Source: Actinomycetes bacterium (lineage in GTDB: Bacteria > Actinomycetota > Actinomycetes > Actinomycetales > Microbacteriaceae). Taken from it: a stretch of 9,993 nt of DNA. The translations under genes and the position numbers were made by a program. This document shows, in pieces, positions 5,628 through 9,993 of this stretch (positions within the stretch are counted from its first letter, which is position 1; every line of letters starts with the position of its first letter). The DNA is taken from the NCBI GenBank assembly GCA_021793715.1, contig JAJYSF010000015.1, positions 1-9,993 on the forward strand, in the 5' to 3' direction. The notes under the pieces are model-generated. The model was given only the letters and a program-made list of their open reading frames with translations, was not told the DNA's origin and searched no databases.

Positions 5628-5859
5628 CGAGTGAGGACCAGCGGTTACTTCGCGGCCCGCGCTGAGGAACGGAAACGTCAAGGCCCGGTGTCCAGCGGCA
5701 GATGATCGTCCGTCTGAGCAAAAGCGAACGCCAGCCGTACTGCGATGAGAGCGCTGCAGAGTCACGTAGCGCGGTTTCTGTGGTGTCGCTACCCGTTTGT
5801 ACGTGCTCCGCGGCGTTCGTGGCGCTGCTGAGCTCCCTCACTTAGGAGTGATGATTCTT
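5628..5859 (+). other. Leader region of the capsid gene: hairpins and weak micro-ORFs
   Basis: No long frame is present. Two tiny coupled frames exist: GTG 5631-5705 (24 residues, starting MRTSGYFAARAEERKRQGPV) and ATG 5702-5845 (47 residues, serine/cysteine-rich, weak codon bias), joined by ATGA. Hairpins seen: CAGATG/CGTCTG with a 7-base loop (about 5699-5717), and GTAGCG/CGCTAC with a 15-base loop (5766-5792). A further hairpin overlaps the capsid ribosome site. The stretch may be a regulatory leader, or hold a packaging signal. Confidence 0.4.
5838..5851 (+). promoter_or_regulatory. Hairpin that hides the capsid ribosome-binding site
   Basis: TCACT-TAGG-AGTGA is a perfect 5-base stem with a 4-base loop, and the ribosome site AGGAG (5844-5848) lies in its loop and 3' arm. 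It could limit capsid translation until unfolded by an upstream ribosome or a partner. The stem is short, so this is tentative. Confidence 0.35.
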
Positions 5860-7041
5860 ATGCCTACGAAGGCACCAAATCCGCATGACCGGTTGAAGTC
5901 CCTCCAGGGTGACCTGGTCGCGATTCAGAAGAAGGCGAAGGACGAGGGTCGCGATTTCACTGACGCGGAGATGTCGGAGATCGAGACGAAGTCGGCCGAG
6001 GCGATCGAGCTGAAGGGCAAGATCGAGCGCTCGGCGGAAGCGGACGCGATCTTCGAGCGCATCGCGGGTGAGGTCCATTCTGAGCCCGCGATGGACAGCG
6101 CCGGTGGCGCGACCGTGTGGGGCCGCAAGAAAGGCTTCCTGGCTCTGAGCGGGTCCGGAGCGAAGCAGGCCGCGAAGTCGCTCGCGGCGAAGGCGAGCAG
6201 CGAGTCCGGTGTGAAGGGTCTCGCCGCGATGACGCCGATGCCGCTGTCACCGTCGTCCCCGATCGAACTCGGGAAGGTTCCCGCTTCGGTGCTGGAGATC
6301 CTGCCGTCGACGGAGCACGATTCGCCGAAGTACCGCTACCCTCGTCAGACGATGCGCACGAACAACGCGGCCGTGGTGCCGACCGGTGCGGAAAAGCCAG
6401 TCTCGAAGGTGACCACGGAGATGGTCGACGGGGAGCTGCGCGTTGTCGCCACGATGAGCGAGCCTCACGACGAGTACATGCTGCAGGATGCAGACGTGCT
6501 CGCGCGGTTCCTCGACGCAGAGCTGCGATACATGCTGCTCGCGGCCGTTGAGGACGAGGTGATCAACGGTGACGGCACCACGGGGCATCTCGCGGGTTTG
6601 CTGTCCGTTGAGGGCGTGCAGTCTCAGGAGTTCGTCACCGACCCGGTCACGACCCTGCGGATGGCCGCGCTGAAGGCTGAGAACGTCGGCCACCAGGCGG
6701 ACGTGTTCGTCGTCAATCCGCAGGACTGGGCGACGATCGAAACGACTCGGAATACGTCGGGGGCGTTCGACCTCGGAACGGCTGTTGATCGTGCCGCGCA
6801 GAAGCTGTGGAGCACGCAGGTGGTGACCTCGGCCCAGATCGCGGTCGGGTCAGCGGTGAGCCTCGATCTGTCTGTCGTCGGCCTCGACGTCGATTCACGC
6901 GGCATTCAGACGAAGTGGTTCAACGTCAACGACGGAAAGACCAACGAGGTTCAGGCTCGTGTCGAGGGCCGCTTCGGTGTTTCCGTCTACCAACCACTGG
7001 GCATCGTGAAGGCAACCCTCACCGAGCCCGCTGGCGAGTAG
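5860..7041 (+). CDS. HK97-fold phage major capsid protein
   Basis: A 393-residue phage major capsid protein of the HK97 gp5 type. Residues ~8-72 are a charged coiled coil (HDRLKSLQGDLVAIQKKAKD and on), the delta/scaffolding domain. An alanine/lysine/serine linker follows to ~130, then the capsid fold: the E-loop region with YRYPRQTMRTNNAAVVPTGA, the NGDGTTGHLAGLL signature (GDG at 237-239) and the late P/A-domain strands ending QARVEGRFGVSVYQPLGIVK. Full length fits the family. I place the start at ATG 5860, 11 bases after AGGAG (5844-5848); ATG 5851 and TTG 5797 are alternatives. No head protease, portal or terminase gene is adjacent, so the delta domain may stay uncleaved or be cut by a helper protease. 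The delta domain argues against a cellular encapsulin. Confidence 0.92.
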   Translation: MPTKAPNPHDRLKSLQGDLVAIQKKAKDEGRDFTDAEMSEIETKSAEAIELKGKIERSAEADAIFERIAGEVHSEPAMDSAGGATVWGRKKGFLALSGSGAKQAAKSLAAKASSESGVKGLAAMTPMPLSPSSPIELGKVPASVLEILPSTEHDSPKYRYPRQTMRTNNAAVVPTGAEKPVSKVTTEMVDGELRVVATMSEPHDEYMLQDADVLARFLDAELRYMLLAAVEDEVINGDGTTGHLAGLLSVEGVQSQEFVTDPVTTLRMAALKAENVGHQADVFVVNPQDWATIETTRNTSGAFDLGTAVDRAAQKLWSTQVVTSAQIAVGSAVSLDLSVVGLDVDSRGIQTKWFNVNDGKTNEVQARVEGRFGVSVYQPLGIVKATLTEPAGE

Positions 7042-7226
7042 CAGCCCGCTGCGCCGTCGGTGGTGCCCTCGGCCCGTCCGGCGCTCGCCGTCCTTGTTGC
7101 GGAGGGCTGCGGGTCCGGGCGGGCCGCTCTTGTGCGCGGGCTGCCATCGACCGGGGAGGTTTCGGAACGGTGACAGAACCGCGATACGGGTGGAACTCCT
7201 CGCGCGGCCGATGTCACGATCGATAT
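7042..7226 (+). other. Spacer between capsid and lipoprotein genes
   Basis: The frame after the capsid TAG stays open, in phase, for 43 more codons to a TGA at 7171-7173, whose first two bases overlap a GTG at 7170 (GTGA). This gives a possible GTG-started peptide (7063-7173) without ribosome site. Repeated GGGC/GCCC runs could pair (CAGCCCGC at 7042-7049 with GCGGGCTG at 7136-7143), but no U-tract terminator is seen. Confidence 0.3.
7192..7215 (+). promoter_or_regulatory. ECF-sigma-like promoter of the LysM lipoprotein gene
   Basis: GGAAC (7192-7196) is followed after exactly 16 bases by GTC (7213-7215), the core of many ECF-sigma promoters. The distance to ATG 7227 (11 bases) would give a leaderless or nearly leaderless mRNA. 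This agrees with the lack of a ribosome site before that ATG. A match this short can arise by chance. Confidence 0.35.
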
Positions 7227-8087
7227 ATGAGCAAGTTCCCCACGATTCTCGCAGTCGCTGCTGTCGCTGTTCTCGCACTGACCGCGTGCGCTCCGGCGGG
7301 GGAGCCGGAAGCGGCCGTCGAGACCCCTGCGCCCGTCGTCACGGAGACTGTGACGCCGGAGCCGACCGAGGACGCAGAGCCGGTTGCGACGCCGGAGCCC
7401 ACGCCGACACCCACGTTGAGCGTTGCGGACTGCGTCGACGGCCCCACAGGGATTATCCGGCTCCCTGCCGATGCCTACTACCCGTCGTACAGCGACACGG
7501 CCCGCCTGGATGGCGAGATCTTCGACACCGGCGCACGCGACCTCGCCGCTGGAGAGCCGACCCTGAACGCGGATGGCCAGGTCGTGTCGTACACCATCCA
7601 GCCTGGTGACACCTTCACCGCAATCGCCGGTCGATTCTGCATGGACTCGCGGACGCTCGCCGCGTACAACCACACGAACGGGCATTACATTGAGGCTGGA
7701 TCGACCCTTGTCCTCCGTCCGGATCCTGACGAGCCCTGGGAACGCCAGACGACCGATGAGGCAGCTGCTGCCTCGTGCGCTGCCGGAAACAAGAACGGGA
7801 TCGACATGGACAGCGACCCGCCCCGTGTCAAGGGCGTGATCACCGACTTCGGTGCGACCGATGGCGCCAACGGCACCGTTAGCCGCACGGACGGCGGCGA
7901 GATCGAGGAGTACACCGTCGCCGCCGGGGATAGCCTCGCCGCTGTCGCTGACCGCTTCTGTTTCGACGTCAATGAGCTAGCTGCTTACAACAGCACCGGC
8001 CCGACGATCACCAGCGGCGACGTGCTCGTGCTCCGCCCGGCCCCGACGAACCCTGGGCACGGGAGTAGCAACGATTCCCGTACCTAG
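7227..8087 (+). CDS. Lipoprotein with two LysM modules
   Basis: A secreted, lipid-anchored protein of 286 residues. MSKFPTILAVAAVAVLALTA then Cys21 is a clear type II signal peptide with lipobox LTAC. Residues 26-63 are a Pro/Glu/Thr-rich linker that would span the cell wall. Two LysM domains follow: ~120-165 (YTIQPGDTFTAIAGRFCMDS, ending LVLRP) and ~227-271 (YTVAAGDSLAAVADRFCFDV, ending LVLRP). Each has a cysteine after RF (138, 245) and a partner upstream (69, 184), so the protein looks like a duplicated module of ~110 residues, possibly with one disulfide each. LysM binds peptidoglycan GlcNAc. No hydrolase domain is present. An alternative GTG start at 7170 with GGGGAGG before it would add 19 residues and spoil the signal n-region. 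The protein may alter the envelope or exclude other phages. A strong terminator follows. Confidence 0.88.
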   Translation: MSKFPTILAVAAVAVLALTACAPAGEPEAAVETPAPVVTETVTPEPTEDAEPVATPEPTPTPTLSVADCVDGPTGIIRLPADAYYPSYSDTARLDGEIFDTGARDLAAGEPTLNADGQVVSYTIQPGDTFTAIAGRFCMDSRTLAAYNHTNGHYIEAGSTLVLRPDPDEPWERQTTDEAAAASCAAGNKNGIDMDSDPPRVKGVITDFGATDGANGTVSRTDGGEIEEYTVAAGDSLAAVADRFCFDVNELAAYNSTGPTITSGDVLVLRPAPTNPGHGSSNDSRT

Positions 8088-8109
8088 TGAGCGCAGCACG
8101 TTCACGTTG

Positions 8110-8141
8110 AAGCCCTCGGCCCATCTCGGGTCGGGGGCTTT
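8110..8141 (+). terminator. Intrinsic terminator after the lipoprotein gene
   Basis: Arms 8110-8122 and 8128-8140 form a 13-base stem (AAGCCCTCGGCCC with GGGTCGGGGGCTT, two G-T pairs) around the loop ATCTC, followed by TTTGTCATT. It lies 23 bases after the lipoprotein stop and closes the late operon. Confidence 0.75.
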
Positions 8142-8167
8142 GTCATTCCCGAACGAAGGAGATGCTC

Positions 8168-8314
8168 ATGGCTGTTCGACGCATCACTTGCAAGGGTGGA
8201 CCGCTTCACGGCAAGCGCAACGTCATGCCGGTCGGCTCGGCTGCGTTCTACGCGCGCAGGTCCGCAAAAAAGTCCGCAAAAGTGCCTATTCGTCGCCATT
8301 CGCGACTAATCGCA
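8168..8314 (+). CDS. Element-end small ORF, probably a chimera across attR
   Basis: GAAGGAGA (8155-8162) precedes ATG 8168 by an ideal spacer, so translation is likely; ATG 8162 overlaps the ribosome site and is less likely. The product begins MAVRRITCKGGPLHGKRNVM, followed by PVGSAAFYARRSAKKSAKVP. The first ~31 residues look like a small phage protein; the RRSAKKSAK part is encoded by the two integrase arm repeats. The frame then continues without stop into host DNA until 9613, antisense to the glucokinase gene, so no natural end lies on the element. In the excised circle it would read into the other side of attP and stop elsewhere. The end given here is the presumed element border, not a stop codon. 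Function is not recognised. Confidence 0.45.
8260..8281 (+). repeat. Direct repeats, candidate integrase arm sites
   Basis: GTCCGCAAAA occurs at 8260-8269 and again at 8272-8281, a 12-base period. Paired short direct repeats beside a core site are what integrases with an AP2-like arm domain bind, and the integrase at the other end has such a domain. Confidence 0.5.
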
Positions 8315-8315
8315 C
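8282..8315. other. attR: Candidate attR core (extended imperfect inverted repeat)
   Basis: GTGC ... GCAC enclose ATTCGTCGC-CATTC-GCGACTAAT (arms 8288-8296 and 8302-8310, one mismatch). Inverted core arms around a 5-7 base crossover region, immediately beside direct-repeat arm sites, are the usual architecture of a tyrosine-recombinase att site. The matching copy would be left of the window, so the duplication cannot be verified here. Confidence 0.45.
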
Positions 8316-8536
8316 CTGATGCGGAAAGTGCTTCTGACCAGGCGTTACTTGTTCGTCCTAGGGGTGTCAAACCTCGCCGAATACCGGTTTCTCAAAACCC
8401 GGCGTACAGGCCGGCCCATTCGCGTCACAGGCCGCGCCTCGCTGCGTTGTCGTCGGTCAGCGCACGCCCGGTGCGCTTCCCTCCTGCCGCCTTGCGAGGC
8501 ACGCCCTGCGCGATCTGCTGGCCTCGCTGCCTTCCG
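8316..8536. other. Host intergenic stretch downstream of ppgK
   Basis: No gene is supported. It holds a leftward promoter-like pair (TTGACA at 8365-8370, 17 bases, TAACGC at 8342-8347), a two-part hairpin at 8375-8404 (CGCCG/CGGCG outer, GGTTT/AAACC inner, with a six-base bulge), and a 7-base stem AGCGCAC/GTGCGCT at 8459-8477. The last two lie after the ppgK stop in its direction of transcription but lack a U-tract. No tRNA or tmRNA end is recognised. Confidence 0.4.
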
Positions 8537-9292
8537 TCAGGTCAGGACGAGGCTGGCGGCGCCGATGATGCCCGAGTTGTTGCGATGCACGGCCGTCACG
8601 ATCGGGGCGCGCGTCGCGATGCCCGGCAAGAACTTCTCGGGGTTCTTCGATACGCCGCCGCCAACGATGATCAGGTCGGGGGAGAAGAGGAACTCGACGT
8701 GCGCGTAGAACTTCTGCAGACGCGCGCTCCACTCATCCCAGGGGATGTCGCCGCGTTCGCGAGCGGAGGCCGAGGCGTAGCGTTCGATGCTCTCGCCGTC
8801 CCACTGCAGGTGGCCGAGCTCGGTGTTCGGCACGAGCACGCCGTTGTAGATGAACGCGGATCCGATGCCGGTTCCGAGCGTCGTCATGATCGTCAGGCCC
8901 GCCTGGTCTCTGGCGGCGCCGAACTTCGCCTCTGCGAGCCCCGCGGCATCGGCGTCGTTCACGAAGTGGATGTCGCGTCCGAGCGCCTTGCCGAAGAGCT
9001 CGTCGGCGTCGAGCCCGATCCACTCGTCCGAGACGTTCGCTGCCGACAGGGTGATGCCGTCCTTGACGATCGCCGGAAAGCACACCCCGATCGGCAGGTC
9101 GCGCGCGTCGTCGCCGAGCAGCTCGACGAGTTGCCGTGCGGTCTCCAGGACATCGCGCGGCAGAGCGCCCTCGGGGGTCGGGATCCGGACGCGGTCGCCG
9201 ACCAAGGTCCCCTCAGCAAGATCAACGACCCCAGCCTTCATGCCGGTGCCGCCGATATCGATCCCAATGGCGCGCGCAGGTGCATTCGTCAT
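8537..9292 (-). CDS. ppgK: Polyphosphate glucokinase
   Basis: Phosphorylates glucose to glucose-6-phosphate using inorganic polyphosphate (and usually ATP), a cytosolic enzyme of glucose entry in Actinobacteria. The 251-residue protein carries the ROK-type phosphate loop IGIDIGGTGMKAG at residues ~9-21, the catalytic-base region FVNDADAAGLAE, the second phosphate motif TTLGTGIGSAF, and the NTELGHLQWDGESIERYASA segment characteristic of polyphosphate glucokinases. The adenosine-region FSPDLIIVGGGVSKNPEKF is near the C-terminus. Length matches the family (about 250-270). I choose ATG 9292; a GTG two codons upstream is possible, and neither has a strong ribosome site. It lies 20 bases after rbpA and is probably co-transcribed. 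This is core host chromosome; the mobile element ends in the spacer beyond its stop. Confidence 0.92.
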   Translation of the reverse strand: MTNAPARAIGIDIGGTGMKAGVVDLAEGTLVGDRVRIPTPEGALPRDVLETARQLVELLGDDARDLPIGVCFPAIVKDGITLSAANVSDEWIGLDADELFGKALGRDIHFVNDADAAGLAEAKFGAARDQAGLTIMTTLGTGIGSAFIYNGVLVPNTELGHLQWDGESIERYASASARERGDIPWDEWSARLQKFYAHVEFLFSPDLIIVGGGVSKNPEKFLPGIATRAPIVTAVHRNNSGIIGAASLVLT

Positions 9293-9312
9293 GCGCACCA
9301 GCTTATGGGGTG

Positions 9313-9705
9313 TTACGCACTCCTCTTGTCACGCGCCTCCTTGGTCGGGTCCTCGCCCTCACCACGTCGCTCTCGGATGTACTCGAGGCGCTCGGACAGA
9401 AGCTGCTCGAGTTCCTCCTCGGAACGTCGCTCGAGAAGCATGTCCCAGTGCGTGCGTGCCGCCTTCTCACCGGACCGGTCGACCTCCGCGGCGCCCTTCG
9501 GCGTCTGCAGGACGGCCTCCCCGCCACACGTACGGCACTCCCAGGAAGCGGGCGCCTCAGCGTCGGCGGCGAATGTCAGCACGGTCTCTCGGCCGCACAG
9601 GCTGCAGAGGTAGGTGTGGTCTTCGCGCTCCATGAACACGACGCCCTCTTCGCTCTGCAGACTCTGGGCACCGAGTCTGATTCCGCGCAGGCTGCGATCT
9701 GCCAT
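9313..9705 (-). CDS. rbpA: RNA polymerase-binding protein RbpA
   Basis: An actinobacterial transcription factor that binds RNA polymerase and the principal sigma factor and stabilises the open complex. The 130-residue protein starts MADRSLRGIRLGAQSLQSEE, the basic N-terminal tail of the family. Two CxxC pairs (LCSLCG, ECRTCG) follow at residues ~34-61 in the core domain, so this is the zinc-type RbpA. The C-terminal sigma-interaction domain has THWDMLLERRSEEELEQLLS and ERLEYIRERRGEG. AGAGAGGA lies about 8 bases before the ATG. It is transcribed leftward from its own promoter region and is followed closely by ppgK. Family identity is highly certain. Confidence 0.95.
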   Translation of the reverse strand: MADRSLRGIRLGAQSLQSEEGVVFMEREDHTYLCSLCGRETVLTFAADAEAPASWECRTCGGEAVLQTPKGAAEVDRSGEKAARTHWDMLLERRSEEELEQLLSERLEYIRERRGEGEDPTKEARDKRSA

Positions 9706-9734
9706 GTTCGTGTCCTCTCTTCGTCTCTAGGTCT

Positions 9735-9760
9735 AACGAACGGCGCTGGGCGGATCATCC
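9735..9760 (-). promoter_or_regulatory. Possible SigR/SigH-type stress promoter before rbpA
   Basis: On the minus strand GGATG (9756-9760) is followed after 18 bases by GTT (9735-9737), close to the GGAAT-N18-GTT pattern of the thiol-stress sigma factor SigR, which is known to control rbpA in Streptomyces. The -35 deviates in its last two positions. Confidence 0.3.
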
Positions 9761-9836
9761 GAAATGGCGCGAAGCGCCTGGCCTTCCCAGCAGATGCTCA
9801 GTCCATCGAGCGATCGAACGACACCTCCTTTCGCGA

Positions 9837-9865
9837 AACGTAGCGTGCCCGTCGAGTGGGGTCAA
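9837..9865 (-). promoter_or_regulatory. Housekeeping promoter upstream of rbpA
   Basis: TTGACC (9860-9865) and TACGTT (9837-9842) are separated by an ideal 17 bases on the minus strand. The expected start near 9830 gives rbpA a leader of about 125 bases. A strong ribosome-site sequence AAAGGAGGTG (9822-9831) lies at the 5' end of that mRNA with no suitable start codon after it. A GGCGC-TTC-GCGCC stem (9766-9778) lies further along the leader. Confidence 0.5.
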
Positions 9866-9884
9866 CGGGGGGAGGTGCGCCCCG

Positions 9885-9993
9885 TCAGCCGCCGCGCACG
9901 TCGAGCGCGACGTCGGCCCGATCCGTGACGATGCCGTCGACGCCCAGATCCATGAGACGGCGCATGTCGGCCGGGTCGTTCACGGTCCAGACG
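9885..9993 (-). CDS. Glycerophosphodiester phosphodiesterase, C-terminal end (cut by window edge)
   Basis: The last 36 codons before a TGA at 9885-9887. The residues [20 protein letters not shown] followed by [15 protein letters not shown] are the typical end of a GDPD TIM barrel: the VWTVN strand, the helix that follows, and the conserved [15 protein letters not shown] motif (here TDRAD). The enzyme cleaves glycerophosphodiesters to glycerol-3-phosphate and an alcohol. The catalytic residues lie outside the window. Family call is confident; subtype and localisation cannot be judged. Confidence 0.85.
   Translation of the reverse strand, partial: VWTVNDPADMRRLMDLGVDGIVTDRADVALDVRGG

Noticed and set aside
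5579..5668. Four TGAGGA words spaced 24-31 bases, resembling CsrA-type binding sites
   Set aside because: Two of them encode the repeated EDL motif of the 34-residue frame, and CsrA regulation is not expected in this type of host.
5860..7041. Encapsulin as an alternative identity for the HK97-fold protein
   Set aside because: The N-terminal coiled-coil delta domain, phage-type E-loop and mobile-element context fit a phage capsid protein better.
8342..8420. Possible tRNA or tmRNA 3' end as integration target (GGTTTGACACCCC on the minus strand)
   Set aside because: The T-arm stem does not pair properly and no acceptor stem or anticodon arm can be built.
8420..8530. Short minus-strand frame after ppgK (GTG start, product MPRKAAGGKRTGRALTDDN...)
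   Set aside because: Only about 25 codons, with no ribosome site and no recognisable family; treated as intergenic.
8316..9613. Continuation of the element-end frame antisense to ppgK
   Set aside because: Beyond the att region it is only the reverse shadow of ppgK and rbpA; it is not a 480-residue gene.
1..9993. CRISPR array or known anti-phage system
   Set aside because: No regularly spaced repeats with unique spacers and no recognisable defence enzyme domains were seen.

Overview
The window reads as the right-hand part of a small integrated phage-like element sitting in the chromosome of a high-GC actinobacterium, most likely a member of the Microbacteriaceae such as Microbacterium. The host assignment is an inference from the style of the RbpA and polyphosphate glucokinase proteins and from the GC-rich codon usage. 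About 8.3 kb belongs to the element (position 1 to roughly 8315) and the last 1.7 kb is ordinary host chromosome.

Left arm (1-1279, minus strand): a tyrosine integrase cut by the window edge, and upstream of it an XRE-family repressor. A short divergent control region (1280-1399) holds inverted repeats and a promoter that appears to make a leaderless repressor mRNA. Early/replication arm (1400-4024, plus strand): a small excisionase-like HTH protein, three or four small proteins of unknown function in tightly overlapping ATGA/GTGA/TGATG arrangement, then a RepA-type AAA ATPase. GTGTCC repeats lie just before the ATPase start codon and again inside its 3' end; they look like iterons of a replication origin. 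Middle (4025-4608): little sense coding, but a minus-strand two-helix membrane protein with lower third-position GC, which looks like a later insertion. Late arm (4609-8087, plus): three small unknown proteins, a 34-residue microprotein missed by length-limited gene finding, a structured gap, an HK97-fold major capsid protein with an N-terminal coiled-coil delta domain, and a lipoprotein with two LysM modules. A strong intrinsic terminator follows, then a short reading frame that runs off the element through the probable attR.

The element carries a lone capsid gene. No portal, terminase, head protease or tail gene is visible, and only the rest of the integrase and an att site are expected beyond the left edge. 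This is the layout of a capsid-encoding phage satellite (compare phiRv1/phiRv2 of Mycobacterium tuberculosis and capsid-forming PICIs) rather than of a complete prophage. The integrase/excisionase pair would handle movement, the repressor lysogeny, the ATPase and iterons replication, and the capsid protein would build or resize heads with helper functions. The LysM lipoprotein and the small membrane protein are candidate host-benefit or superinfection-exclusion genes.

Host side (8316-9993): an intergenic stretch with a few hairpins, then a leftward unit rbpA-ppgK (RNA polymerase-binding protein and polyphosphate glucokinase) with a recognisable promoter, and the last 36 codons of a glycerophosphodiester phosphodiesterase gene.
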